This document shows, piece after piece, positions 27,072 to 36,076 of a stretch of 64,000 nt of DNA. Source of the stretch: Mastigocoleus testarum BC008 (lineage in GTDB: Bacteria; Cyanobacteriota; Cyanobacteriia; Cyanobacteriales; Nostocaceae); contig NZ_LMTZ01000092.1 of assembly GCF_001456025.1 (NCBI RefSeq), positions 62,001 through 126,000 of the forward strand. Direction: 5' to 3'. Position 1 is the first letter of the stretch. Every line of letters starts with the position of its first letter. A program made the translations under genes and the position numbers. The notes under the pieces were generated by a model, which did no database searches, was not told the DNA's origin, and was given only the letters and a program-made list of their open reading frames with translations.

Positions 27072-27458
27072 GTGTCAGAACCAGTCAAAACAGTTGAAAT
27101 TTTTCAAAAATCATCTTCTCCCCTGACTTATGTCGCCGGTCAGACGATATTTGAGGAAGGAGAAACTGGGAGTGTGATGTACGGCATTATTCAAGGTGAG
27201 GTTGAACTTGTAGTTGATGGAAAAGTTGTAGAAACAATTACAGCAGGTGATGTTTTTGGGGAAGGAGCATTAGTTCAACCAGAACACGACCGAGCATCTA
27301 CAGCGATCGCTAAAACTGATTGCATAATCGCATGTCTCGACCGAGAACGTTTTCTTTTTGCAATTGAAAATACTCCTATGTTTGCAATAGATGTACTGAG
27401 AAGTTATTCTAACCGCGCTCGACGGTTGAAACGTATGGTTGCTTTCTATCTCCAGTAG
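27072..27458 (+). CDS. Cyclic nucleotide-binding domain protein
   Basis: A 128-residue protein with a GTG start, consisting of one cNMP-binding beta-barrel: YVAGQTIFEEGETGSVMYGI, VEETI-like strands, then the phosphate-binding-cassette region GDVFGEGALVQPEHDRASTA. There is no HTH or other output domain, so it is unlike CRP and would act by binding a partner or as a simple sensor. The basic end ARRLKRMVAF might contact membrane or nucleic acid (inference). It lies 48 nt before ureD but is not a known urease factor. Confidence 0.85.
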   Translation: MSEPVKTVEIFQKSSSPLTYVAGQTIFEEGETGSVMYGIIQGEVELVVDGKVVETITAGDVFGEGALVQPEHDRASTAIAKTDCIIACLDRERFLFAIENTPMFAIDVLRSYSNRARRLKRMVAFYLQ

Positions 27459-27506
27459 GTTTAAATTTATATAATTAGGTTTATACCTATTCGATCCACA
27501 TGATTT

Positions 27507-28484
27507 GTGATTCAGCCTTCAGATTTTAATCCTGAAGTACTCAACTCTGAAGTACTTAATCCTAAAATAGTCAATTCTAAAACACCATGTTCAAAAAACT
27601 GGCATGGGATGCTCAATTTAACTTATGCTTCTCGTCAGGGAAAAACAGTTATTGTCGAACAACAAAATCAAGCACCATTAAAGGTACAGCGTCCATTATA
27701 TCCAGAAGAGCAAACTGATCCAGAAGGACAAAAGATTTGTCACAGCATCATTTTGCATACTGCTGGTGGTGTGGTTGGTGGCGATCGCCTATCGTGTAAT
27801 TTCGACTTACAACCCAATTCTCAAGCATTAATTACAACAGCTGCAGCAAGTAAAATTTATCGCAGCAATGGGAGCCAAGCAAGACAAAAGATTGAGATAA
27901 ATGTTGATGAAAGGGCTTGTTTGGAATGGTTACCCCAAGAAACAATAGTTTTTAACGCTGCGGACTATCGCCAAGACCTACGAGTAGATTTAGCAAATAA
28001 TGCTAGTTTTTTGGGTTGGGAAATTAACCGATTTGGACGTACTGCTAGGGGAGAAAAGTTTGTCCAGGGAAATTGGCGATCGCACACGGAAATTTACCAA
28101 GAAGGTATACCCCTATGGATAGATAGACAATGGTTACCGGGTAGTGAGGAAATTTTCTATAGTCCCAACGGTTTAGCAGGACAAGCAGTTATTGGAAGTT
28201 TGATATTTGTTGGTAAGACCATTTCTAAAGATATAGTCGAACAAGTACGATCGCTTTGGAAATCCAATCCCCACATGACGCTGTCGCGTCACGCTGCGCT
28301 AACGCCAATCCCCAATTCCAAATCCCCAAACCAAGGTGTTACTCGTTTAAATAATGGATTTTTATGTAGATATCGAGGTAATTCTACTGCAGAAGTGCGA
28401 AACTGGTTTATTAATGTCTGGTTATTGTTACGGACATCTTTTTTAAGTCGTGGTAGTTCTGTTCCTCGGGTTTGGATGCTTTAA
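27507..28484 (+). CDS. ureD: Urease accessory protein UreD
   Basis: A 325-residue protein that, with UreF and UreG, delivers nickel to apo-urease. Family landmarks are HGMLNLTYASRQGKTVI, the HTAGGVVGGDRLSCNFDL block, TTAAASKIYRSNG and WLPQETIVFNAADYR. The start is GTG at 27507; the first 30 residues (NPEVLNSEVLNPKIVNSK) look repeat-derived. Near residue 253 a segment of about 20 residues (HMTLSRHAALTPIPNSKSPN) interrupts a normally compact loop; its DNA matches a GC-rich interspersed repeat. It is followed by ureA after 64 nt. Confidence 0.93.
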   Translation: MIQPSDFNPEVLNSEVLNPKIVNSKTPCSKNWHGMLNLTYASRQGKTVIVEQQNQAPLKVQRPLYPEEQTDPEGQKICHSIILHTAGGVVGGDRLSCNFDLQPNSQALITTAAASKIYRSNGSQARQKIEINVDERACLEWLPQETIVFNAADYRQDLRVDLANNASFLGWEINRFGRTARGEKFVQGNWRSHTEIYQEGIPLWIDRQWLPGSEEIFYSPNGLAGQAVIGSLIFVGKTISKDIVEQVRSLWKSNPHMTLSRHAALTPIPNSKSPNQGVTRLNNGFLCRYRGNSTAEVRNWFINVWLLLRTSFLSRGSSVPRVWML

Positions 28485-28548
28485 AGCGATCGCATAAACC
28501 CAAAGGCTGCAAAAGAGGTTAATTAAGGGTTTTAAACAAAATAAGAAA

Positions 28549-28851
28549 ATGCAATTAACACCGCAGGAAAAAGATAAGCTGTTGATTTTTACCGCTGCTT
28601 TGTTAGCAGAAAGGCGTAAACAACGGGGTGTAAAGTTAAATCATCCTGAAGCGATCGCTTTTATTTCTGCTGCAATTTTAGAAGGTGCGAGGGATGGACG
28701 TACGGTATCAGATTTAATGAGTTATGGAACTACCTTGTTAACTCGGGATGATGTTATGGAAGGTATCCCAGAAATGATTAATGAAGTGCAGGTGGAAGCT
28801 ACTTTTCCTGATGGAACGAAGTTAGTTACGGTGCATAATCCGATTCGGTAA
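28549..28851 (+). CDS. ureA: Urease subunit gamma
   Basis: A 100-residue structural subunit of normal length. Signatures are LTPQEKDKLLIFTAALLAER, RKQRGVKLNHPEAIAFISA and MIPGVP-equivalent MEGIPEMINEVQVEATFPDG. With UreB and UreC it forms the nickel enzyme that hydrolyses urea to ammonia and CO2. It is separated from ureB by 180 nt filled with tandem repeats. Confidence 0.97.
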   Translation: MQLTPQEKDKLLIFTAALLAERRKQRGVKLNHPEAIAFISAAILEGARDGRTVSDLMSYGTTLLTRDDVMEGIPEMINEVQVEATFPDGTKLVTVHNPIR

Positions 28852-29031
28852 TGAGTGGTAAGTAATGAGTAATAAGTAATAAGTAATAAGTAATGAGTAA
28901 TGAGTAATAAGTAATGAGTAATGAGTGATGAGTAATGGGTAATAGGTAATAAGTAATAAGTAATAGGTTATTTCTTCTGATTTCTGACTTCTGACTTTTA
29001 ACTTTTGACTTTTGACTTTTGACTTTTTTTT
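28852..29031. repeat. Heptamer repeat tract between ureA and ureB
   Basis: Runs of GTAATAA and GTAATGA fill 28855-28970, then a run of TGACTTT-type heptamers (28981-29028) leads directly into the ureB start with no obvious ribosome binding site. Confidence 0.9.
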
Positions 29032-29343
29032 ATGATTCCAGGCGAAATTATTACCCCAGAAGGGGAAATTGAATTAAACGCAGGTCGTCAACCAGCAAAA
29101 TTGCTAGTTGCAAATACAGGCGATCGCCCGATTCAAGTTGGTTCCCATTTTCATTTTTATGAGGTCAACGCAGCTTTAAACTTCGACAGAGAACAAGCAC
29201 GGGGAATGCGTCTTGATATTCCTGCTGGAACTGCTGTTCGGTTTGAACCAGGTGATGAGAAAGAAGTTACAGTTATTCCTTTAGCTGGCGATCGTCAAGT
29301 TTATGGTTTCAATGCCAGAATTAATGGACAATTAGATTCTTGA
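29032..29343 (+). CDS. ureB: Urease subunit beta
   Basis: A 103-residue structural subunit starting MIPGEIITPEGEIELNAGRQ, with TGDRPIQVGSHFHFYEVNAA and GMRLDIPAGTAVRFEPGDEK, all hallmarks of UreB. Normally ureC, encoding the nickel-binding catalytic subunit, follows at once. Here only 82 nt of non-coding DNA follow, then the 3' end of an opposite-strand Roco gene. The upstream ribosome binding site has been replaced by CTTTTGACTTTT repeats, which may lower translation. Confidence 0.96.
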   Translation: MIPGEIITPEGEIELNAGRQPAKLLVANTGDRPIQVGSHFHFYEVNAALNFDREQARGMRLDIPAGTAVRFEPGDEKEVTVIPLAGDRQVYGFNARINGQLDS

Positions 29344-29425
29344 TTTTTGATTTCTTCACAGCACGATAGCAAGGTAGGGTGTGTTAGTCCACTACTTTTT
29401 TTCAAAATAATTACGCATTACGGGA

Positions 29426-32425
29426 CTAATTTCTACGTTTACTTGGTTCATCAATCCCATCGAGTAATTTTTCAATACTAATTTCTTCAGTAAGTCCTGG
29501 TACAATCACATCCCTGTAACCTTTTCTTTCCAAACTTAATAACCACTGGTAATCAACTGGGGGAACTCCTGGACGATCTAGCAAAGGTACTTTTTCCTCT
29601 GGAGTAATACCAGGAATAGTTTTATGAATATAGTCAAATTGAGAACGAATAGCAGTCAAGAGATTACGTCTGGTGTTTTCTGGACCCTTGACACGAATAA
29701 TAATTTTTTTATCTTCTCTGTCAGCTTTAACTAAAGCTTTATTCCCTTCTTTTACAAGAACTACTCCGCTACGCCAATAAGTCTTTCTAGAAATCCAATG
29801 ATTCATGCGGACAATGAAACGGGAAATAATGCTACTAGGTAAAACAAGATAATTATATTCAAAAGCTAAGGTATTATTCCACTCACCTGTTTCGGGTTCT
29901 TCTTTCGGTAAAATATCCGATATTAGAAATTTTTTATCTGATTCAATCTCAAAACACAATTCAAACTTTTGCATCATATCGATAATAAATATATGCTTAT
30001 TTTTTGGGTAGTCACGACGATTTAAAATTCTTGCTAGCATTTCTCGTCTGAGAATTCCCTTTTCTTCAAGAATCAAATGGCGATCGTTGAGAATTTTATA
30101 AACGCCATTAGTTACCCATTCTGGGTTAAGTACATGGGTATGTTCTAATCTAGGATCGTCTTTAAAGTTCAGCACAACTCCTAAATCGTGAAGAAATTGA
30201 ATCAGAGTGCTTTGTTTATCTTCTTCCTCTACCCCTTCTGTTTCGCAAAGGAATTCGTATTCACTGTACGGAATATAATCTTTGTCTAAGTCTTCCAGTT
30301 TTTGTTTGATATTAAACCAAGTTAGGGGTAATTGGTCATCAATATGTTCTAGCTGGTTAATTTCTTGTTTTATAACTTCTTCTAATTCCTCAATTCCTGT
30401 GTTTTTCTCACAAGAAGTTTCTTTAAAAGCTTTGATTTGGGGATATTTATTTTGCAAACTTCGCTGGTCAATATCTAAAGGATGTTGATCGGCTTTATTC
30501 CCGACAATAATTACTGGGGAATCCTTACCGAAACTTTGAATTATCTTCAGCCAATATTCAATGCGGTTTTCTTCTTCTCCTAATGTGGCGTCCAAAACCA
30601 AAACATAAAGACTACGCTTGGTCAGGAAAAATTGGTGGGTAGAATGCATGATTTCCTGTCCACCAAAATCCCAAATATTAACTTGAAGCTGACGCTCACC
30701 TAATTCTATCGTCCAATCTTCAATATCAATACCATCGGTTTTGTTGCGATGCGGATCGTATTTGTTTCTAATTAAACGTTCTTTTAGGCTAGTTTTACCA
30801 ACACTACCTTGACCAACCAAAAGCATTTTCGCTTCATGAAGAGGTTTTGTTTGGTTATTCTGCAGGGATAGATAGTAATTAATAATGTTTGCAGGATTAC
30901 TTAAAATCTCTGGCGGAGTAGGAGGTAGGGAATTTTCACTGATATTAAGTGTAGTGAGGTTGATTATTTGTCCAATTTCTTGGGGTAAGCTGCTCAGAGA
31001 ATTATACCTGAGGTGAAGTGTAGTGAGGTTTGTTAGTTGTCCGATTTCTGGGGGCAAACTGCTCAGATAATTATAACTGAGGTGAAGTGTAGTGAGGTTG
31101 CTTAGTTGTCCAATTTCTGGGGGCAAACTGCTCAGATAATTATAACTGAGGTGAAGTTTTGTGAGGTTGCTTAGTTGTCCAATTTCTGGGGGCAAACTGC
31201 TCAGAGAGTTATTGTACAGGTCAAATATTATCAAGTTTGTTAGTTGTCCAATTTCTGGGGGCAAACTGCTCAAAGAGTTATTGTGTAGATGAAGTGTTGT
31301 AAGGTTGTTCAGTTGTCCAATTTCTGGGGGCAAACTGCTCAAAGAGTTATTATACAGGTCAAGTGTTGTAAGGTTTTTTAGTTGTCCGATTTCTGAGGGT
31401 AAACTACTCAGGGAGTTGTAGCTGAGGTGAAGTGTTATGAGGTTGGTTAGTTGTCCGATTTCTGAGGGTAAAATGCTTAGAGAATTTACGCTGAGGTAAA
31501 GTGCTGTGAGGTTTTTTAGTTTTCCAATTTCTGAGGGCAAACTGCTCAGGTCATTATTGACGAGGTGAAGTGTGGTGAGGTTGGTTAGTTGTCCAATTTC
31601 TGAGGGCAAACAGTTCAGAGAGTTCACACTAAGGTGAAGTGTTGTGAGTTTGGTTAGTTTTCCAATTGTTGGAGGCAAACTTCTCAGGAAATTTACGCTG
31701 AGGTGAAGTGTTGTAAGTTGGGTTAGGTGTTCAATTTCTTGGGGCAAAAGGCTTAGATCATTATTATCTAGGTGAAGTGTTGTGAGGTTAGTTAGTTGAA
31801 ATATTTCTGGTGGCAGACTGCTCAGAGAATTTCCAAGCCATCTACCGTTTTTCTGATCCCATTTACCTAAAATGAGTTTTTTAAGTTTAGATAATTTACC
31901 TATTTCTGCAGGAAGTTGAGTTAATCCCATTCCAGAAAGGTCGAGTTCTTCCACTCCATCTCTAGCTGCTTGCTCTATTATTCGTAGTGCTTTACTTTCA
32001 GGTGTATCAGAATTACTTTTAGGACTGACAAACTCATCACCAGTTTCCAAGGGTTTGGGATTGCTTTCTTGCGTCGCAATGACTGTACTTGTATTGTCTG
32101 TGTGTAAGTCCTGATTATTTACTACCGGCTTTGGTATTTCTGATTCAGACGAAGAAATTTCTACTGGGTACCAATCAGCAACAATATCCTCTGGCTTTAA
32201 TTCCAAAACATTACATATCGCTTCAACTGCTTCCTCCCCAATTTTGTATTTACCATTACCCCACTGAGGATTAAATAATCGTTTTACTTGATCTAACGTT
32301 ACCTTTGCTTCTTCTCTAATTTTTTCATAAGTATATTTATTTATTCTTTTTGCCTCTTTAAGTTTCTTTACCCCCTCCACCGTGGCGAGATAACCACCTC
32401 GTCTTTTGTTGGTACCCATCAGCAA
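29426..32425 (-). CDS. Roco family protein (HTH-like, LRR, Roc GTPase, COR)
   Basis: A 999-residue protein. Residues 1-90 resemble a helix-turn-helix (TYEKIREEAKVTLDQVKRLF). Residues about 150-500 hold 14-15 leucine-rich repeats of 23 residues, consensus NLTTLHLSYNSLSSLPPEIG. A Ras-of-complex GTPase follows, with P-loop GQGSVGKTSLKERL near 540, DFGGQE near 586 and NKAD near 643, then a COR domain (LEDLDKDYIPYSEYEFLC onward) that dimerises in bacterial Roco proteins. The family is related to LRRK2; in bacteria roles are mostly unknown. The gene is monocistronic and convergent with the urease genes. Confidence 0.93.
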   Translation of the reverse strand: MLMGTNKRRGGYLATVEGVKKLKEAKRINKYTYEKIREEAKVTLDQVKRLFNPQWGNGKYKIGEEAVEAICNVLELKPEDIVADWYPVEISSSESEIPKPVVNNQDLHTDNTSTVIATQESNPKPLETGDEFVSPKSNSDTPESKALRIIEQAARDGVEELDLSGMGLTQLPAEIGKLSKLKKLILGKWDQKNGRWLGNSLSSLPPEIFQLTNLTTLHLDNNDLSLLPQEIEHLTQLTTLHLSVNFLRSLPPTIGKLTKLTTLHLSVNSLNCLPSEIGQLTNLTTLHLVNNDLSSLPSEIGKLKNLTALYLSVNSLSILPSEIGQLTNLITLHLSYNSLSSLPSEIGQLKNLTTLDLYNNSLSSLPPEIGQLNNLTTLHLHNNSLSSLPPEIGQLTNLIIFDLYNNSLSSLPPEIGQLSNLTKLHLSYNYLSSLPPEIGQLSNLTTLHLSYNYLSSLPPEIGQLTNLTTLHLRYNSLSSLPQEIGQIINLTTLNISENSLPPTPPEILSNPANIINYYLSLQNNQTKPLHEAKMLLVGQGSVGKTSLKERLIRNKYDPHRNKTDGIDIEDWTIELGERQLQVNIWDFGGQEIMHSTHQFFLTKRSLYVLVLDATLGEEENRIEYWLKIIQSFGKDSPVIIVGNKADQHPLDIDQRSLQNKYPQIKAFKETSCEKNTGIEELEEVIKQEINQLEHIDDQLPLTWFNIKQKLEDLDKDYIPYSEYEFLCETEGVEEEDKQSTLIQFLHDLGVVLNFKDDPRLEHTHVLNPEWVTNGVYKILNDRHLILEEKGILRREMLARILNRRDYPKNKHIFIIDMMQKFELCFEIESDKKFLISDILPKEEPETGEWNNTLAFEYNYLVLPSSIISRFIVRMNHWISRKTYWRSGVVLVKEGNKALVKADREDKKIIIRVKGPENTRRNLLTAIRSQFDYIHKTIPGITPEEKVPLLDRPGVPPVDYQWLLSLERKGYRDVIVPGLTEEISIEKLLDGIDEPSKRRN
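31000..31800 (-). repeat. 69-bp coding repeats of the LRR domain
   Basis: The LRR-coding DNA consists of near-identical 69-bp units (shared piece CAATTTCTGGGGGCAAACTG), best conserved from 31030 to 31350. This level of DNA identity implies recent unit duplication or gene conversion. Confidence 0.85.
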
Positions 32426-32696
32426 CTTGCAAGCTAGTTTTTTCTACTGTAGCGAAAGAGTGCGTGTAAGTACGTAGAAGTATCTGGATAATTTGAATTA
32501 TGTACAGACGTTGCATCCAAAATCTCTACAAAAGCTGTATTTTATTGAAGATAACTTTAGGTTTTTAACAGATTAGTACGATTTGATGATTATTAATGCT
32601 CGTATTGAATCGCTTTAAATGGCTTTTACTCGCTCTCACGCTTAAATACTCAACTTTGTGATTATTGGGGAGACGATGAAATAAACACACCGAGAC
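32426..32696. other. Intergenic region with a degenerate palindrome copy
   Basis: This contains a decayed copy of the palindromic element seen at 24700 (GTACAGACGTTGCATCC then ATCTCTAC, 32503-32533). Otherwise it is AT-rich, with no gene. Confidence 0.45.
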
Positions 32697-32906
32697 ATGT
32701 TGATCAAACCTAAAACTGTTAAAAGCTCCCGATCGCCCAAACCATCGAAAAAATCTAAAATCAACTCATACTTACTAAAGGCGATCACTGTTATTCTTAC
32801 GACTCTAATTGCTTGGTTGCTACCGGAAGCACCACTTGCGATCGCGTTAATAAAGCTACTATTGTTTATCCTAGAATATTTAAATCAAAAACGTAATTCC
32901 GAGTAA
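32697..32906 (+). CDS. Small hypothetical membrane protein
   Basis: A 69-residue frame with a Lys/Ser-rich start (KPKTVKSSRSPKPSKKSK) and one long hydrophobic stretch (about 24-60: AITVILTTLIAWLLPEAPLA, then IALIKLLLFILEYL), possibly two short helices broken at Pro. No family is recognised. A clean basic-then-hydrophobic layout favours a real gene, but no strong ribosome binding site is visible. Confidence 0.5.
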   Translation: MLIKPKTVKSSRSPKPSKKSKINSYLLKAITVILTTLIAWLLPEAPLAIALIKLLLFILEYLNQKRNSE

Positions 32907-33564
32907 TTTTTTTATCTAACTTTCCAAGTAAATACTTGCTCATACCAAAGATAAGTTATTTCATACAATTCCTTCGCTTGCGGTGCGTTATGGCTTACGC
33001 CTAACACACCCTACTCTGATTTTTTAATCCTTCCAGAAGGGTCGAATTACAAATATACGGAAACACGAATGACAACACATAGTTTTTATACTTAGAAGCA
33101 CACCGAAATATATCTTTTTTTAAGTCTTTTTTTTACTTTATATATTTTGAAATATCTTAATTCCAGAGTTAATCTATCAATTTAAATAATTAGTCAATAT
33201 TAAATACACAATAATTAATATTATGAAATATGTGATGATTAGTATCACCTCAAAGTTGATACTAGTTAACAGACATAATTTCGTGAGAATGTATCAGAAA
33301 TATTCAAATGTTCAGAAAGCACAGTATTTGATATCCACATAAGGAATACTTATAAAATACTCAGGATTGAACAATTTCCAAGCGTTGTATAGACAAATAG
33401 AAATAACAAATAATAGAATAAACATCCTTAGTGAAATAGCTACGGAAAGATTAGGGTTACAATGGAACCTTAGATGCACTGTTTGAGAGAAACAGTTTTT
33501 TACCAGGTTGTGTGGGGCAAGTTGAATAGCGCATGAAAAAATAGCAGAAGCGAGGCGAGATATT
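32907..33564. other. Intergenic region with an interspersed repeat
   Basis: At 32971-33014 is a repeat containing GGTGCGTTATGGCTTACGCC followed by TAACACACCCTAC; part of it (TAGGGTGTGTTAG) recurs in opposite orientation at 29374-29386. This resembles widespread Nostocales interspersed repeats. Positions 33050-33564 are AT-rich without a recognised gene. Confidence 0.5.
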
Positions 33565-34110
33565 ATGCTATTCGTTGATAGTGGCATTAAATTTATACAT
33601 CAACAATTAGCTGCAGAATTAGCTGACTGGAATCACTATAAAAAGGCTGGGTACATCTTTGATAATCAAACACAGTTCAAACTACCCAATGGTTCTCATA
33701 TCTCTCCAGATCTATGTTGGGTAGTATTAGAGCAATGGGATGCATTATCTAATGAAGAAAAGCAATCAGTTCCACCTGTATGTCCCGATTTTGTAATTGA
33801 AATTTTTGAAGGGGACAAATCTCTGGAACAATTGAGACTTCAAATGCGCGAATATATCAAAAATGGAACCCGTCTCGGTTGGTTAATTAACCCCCAAAAA
33901 TCATCAGTAGAAATTTATCGCGTTCGTGATGTTCAAGAACGTAATACTCAAAAGTGTGACATTCTTGAATATGACATTCGAGAAATTGTTGCTTTTGGTT
34001 TTAGGAAAGCTCCAACTCTTCTTGGTGAAAATGTTTTACCAGGATTTTCTGTAGATCTCCAAGATCTATTTAATATTCAACTCAATTATCGACTCCAACA
34101 TGTTGCTTAA
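33565..34110 (+). CDS. Uma2 family endonuclease-fold protein
   Basis: A 181-residue member of the Uma2 (DUF820) family, a PD-(D/E)xK nuclease fold greatly expanded in cyanobacteria. The pattern is present: PNGSHISPDLCWVV, CPDFVIEIFEGDKSLEQL and MREYIKNGTRLGWLINPQKS, with Asp, Glu and a following catalytic-type set. Function is undefined; many copies sit near mobile DNA. A strong terminator follows at 34200. Confidence 0.9.
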   Translation: MLFVDSGIKFIHQQLAAELADWNHYKKAGYIFDNQTQFKLPNGSHISPDLCWVVLEQWDALSNEEKQSVPPVCPDFVIEIFEGDKSLEQLRLQMREYIKNGTRLGWLINPQKSSVEIYRVRDVQERNTQKCDILEYDIREIVAFGFRKAPTLLGENVLPGFSVDLQDLFNIQLNYRLQHVA

Positions 34111-34199
34111 ATGATTGATTTAAGCGCCAAAGAAATTTGATAATTTTTCTTTTAATGGAGTGAGGGAAAGTAAACAACCAAATTGAAATAAACAGCACA

Positions 34200-34227
34200 G
34201 ACGCACCAATAACACTGGTGCGTCTTT
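34200..34227 (+). terminator. Rho-independent terminator after the Uma2 gene
   Basis: A perfect 9-bp stem GACGCACCA/TGGTGCGTC with a 7-nt loop is followed by TTTAAA, 90 nt after the Uma2 stop. Confidence 0.85.
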
Positions 34228-34240
34228 AAAAATAGAAGTA

Positions 34241-34949
34241 ACGAGTAATAAGTAATGAGTAATGAGTAATAAGTAATAAGTAATAAGTAATAAGTAATGT
34301 TAGCGTAAGCGGGGCGCGACAGCGCACAGTAATAAGTAATGAAGCGCGTAGCTAGCGTCAGCGTACCGGATCCGCAAGGTAGCGCAGCTAGAGGCTATAA
34401 CTACGTTACCTGCGGATCTGCCGTCGCCGCAGGCTCTAGGTATTGCGGGGCGCGTTAGCATTCGCCAGCAGGACACGTAAGTGTACACGGTGCACAGTAA
34501 TGAGTAAAAGGGTTATTACCTAATAACCGCCGTCTTTTCAATAGGGTTATATAGTAACTAATTAAGCGGACTTGATATCAAAAGTACATTATTCCCGGTT
34601 CGCCCATTTTTTTTGGAGTTAGAGAAATTGCCAAAAAACAAAAAAATCTAGATGTCGTAAGGTTTTCACCTATTTTTCATAATTTTTCCTAAACAATCCC
34701 CAGTTCTAAAAACTCTATTTTTATGCAGTCGCATTCCGCAAGGTGGAGTATTGGGTCTTTGTTATAGCCAAAAACCCTGACTAAATCGTTTGAAAGACGC
34801 GCGGCTAGTACCACGTTCGCGTAGAGCGTCCAAACAGCTTTTTCTAACTTGATTTTACATGGGCGAACAGTGATTTATTACTTATTCTTATTACTTATTA
34901 CTCATTACTGTGCGCTGTCGCGCCCCGCTTACGCTAACATTACTTATTA
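34241..34949. repeat. Repeat nest flanked by a 46-bp perfect inverted repeat
   Basis: GTAATAA/GTAATGA heptamers (34241-34297) lead into a 46-bp sequence at 34288-34333 (core GCGTAAGCGGGGCGCGACAG) that is repeated exactly in inverse orientation at 34904-34949. Between them lies a GC-rich patch (34342-34494) full of short palindromes, e.g. CCGGATCCGCAAGG and TACCTGCGGATCTGCC, then about 400 nt of ordinary AT-rich DNA with no gene. The right copy overlaps the last codons of the CO2 hydration gene. Confidence 0.9.
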
Positions 34950-36076
34950 ACGTTGTGTAAACGAGAATTAATTAATCGATCCATCCATCCTTCAAGATAA
35001 GCTTGATTTGCTTTTTGTTCTTCTGGATCTTGAGTATCGGGAGAATGGGGCATTAATCCAACAACTGCAGCATTAGTAACGCAATACATTGATTTTTGGA
35101 AAGTTTCACAAATTTTTACCCGTAAGTCATCTTCTCCCCGGAGGGTTTTCTGATAAAATTCGTGTAAATAATCTGGTAAATAGTGACGCATATCTTGCAT
35201 CAGTAATGTGGGAGGAATACCAGAACCACCAATAGGTAAAGGATCTGCATACAACGCCCCATATTGGAAATTCCCTTGAACCGGAGGAATTTGACGCGCT
35301 TGAGCATTATAAGAAACTGTACCGGGGAAAGGTGTTCCTCGGAAGAATACAGCTTCTACATAAGGTACAGCCGTATCCATCAAGAAAGTTAAGCCTACAG
35401 ACTTGGGAATGATGTCATAGTCTTTATCTTTGATTGTGACGGTGTAAGTAATTGGTTGAGCTGCTGCTGCTACTAATCCAGCTTTAATGTGGTTTACAAC
35501 CTCAAGAATTGATGTAATTTTACCTTCATCATAGAGATCTGATAAATCTATGAATATATCAGACATCACTCGCCAAAATTGACCCAAACCACTGTAGTAA
35601 CTATAAACCCGCATCTGTTCGATTAAAAACTGGGAAAATATTTTGTTAACGGCGAGAACGAAGGGATTATTTTTAAACTTTGCTGTAATGACGGCTTTTG
35701 CTCTTTGTTCAAATTCTGGCGAATCTAAGTATTCATCTAAACCACCACCACCATGCCATAACATTGCTTTCATGCAATACTCGGCATATTCATAATTTAT
35801 CCGATCGTGCCACCAATGCCGAAATAATTTTTTGCTGTTGATATCTCCGTTAAAGTATTTAAAGAAAGGAAAAAATACTAAAAACTGATTTTGAGCGATG
35901 TAGATCAGATTGTTTGAATAAGCATCTAATACAACGCCATAACTTTTCAAAATTCCTACTACTTCTAAAAGATTAGTTTCACTATTGGGAAGTAAAGTTT
36001 CGTTGTTTAATAGACGCTGTATATATTCCGATAAAGGATGTGGCGAAGATTTCTTTTTAGCGGTTAACATTGTCAA
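34940..36076 (-). CDS. cupB: CO2 hydration protein (CupB/ChpX-like)
   Basis: A 378-residue member of the Cup/Chp family, the CO2-hydrating subunit of specialised cyanobacterial NDH-1 complexes. Typical segments are LEVVGILKSYGVVLDAYSNN, FPFFKYFNGD, HDRINYEYAEYCMKAMLWHG and PTLLMQDMRHYLPDYLHEFY. The SYGVVLDAY/GGGGLDEYLD version and short length point to CupB rather than CupA, from memory. It is the last gene of ndhF-ndhD-cup. The final codons and stop lie within the 46-bp inverted repeat, so the C-terminus may have been reshaped. Confidence 0.85.
   Translation of the reverse strand: MTMLTAKKKSSPHPLSEYIQRLLNNETLLPNSETNLLEVVGILKSYGVVLDAYSNNLIYIAQNQFLVFFPFFKYFNGDINSKKLFRHWWHDRINYEYAEYCMKAMLWHGGGGLDEYLDSPEFEQRAKAVITAKFKNNPFVLAVNKIFSQFLIEQMRVYSYYSGLGQFWRVMSDIFIDLSDLYDEGKITSILEVVNHIKAGLVAAAAQPITYTVTIKDKDYDIIPKSVGLTFLMDTAVPYVEAVFFRGTPFPGTVSYNAQARQIPPVQGNFQYGALYADPLPIGGSGIPPTLLMQDMRHYLPDYLHEFYQKTLRGEDDLRVKICETFQKSMYCVTNAAVVGLMPHSPDTQDPEEQKANQAYLEGWMDRLINSRLHNVNK

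Noticed and set aside
33312..33587. 91-codon minus-strand frame upstream of the Uma2 gene
   Set aside because: No recognisable domain, overlaps the Uma2 start, and composition fits AT-rich non-coding DNA.
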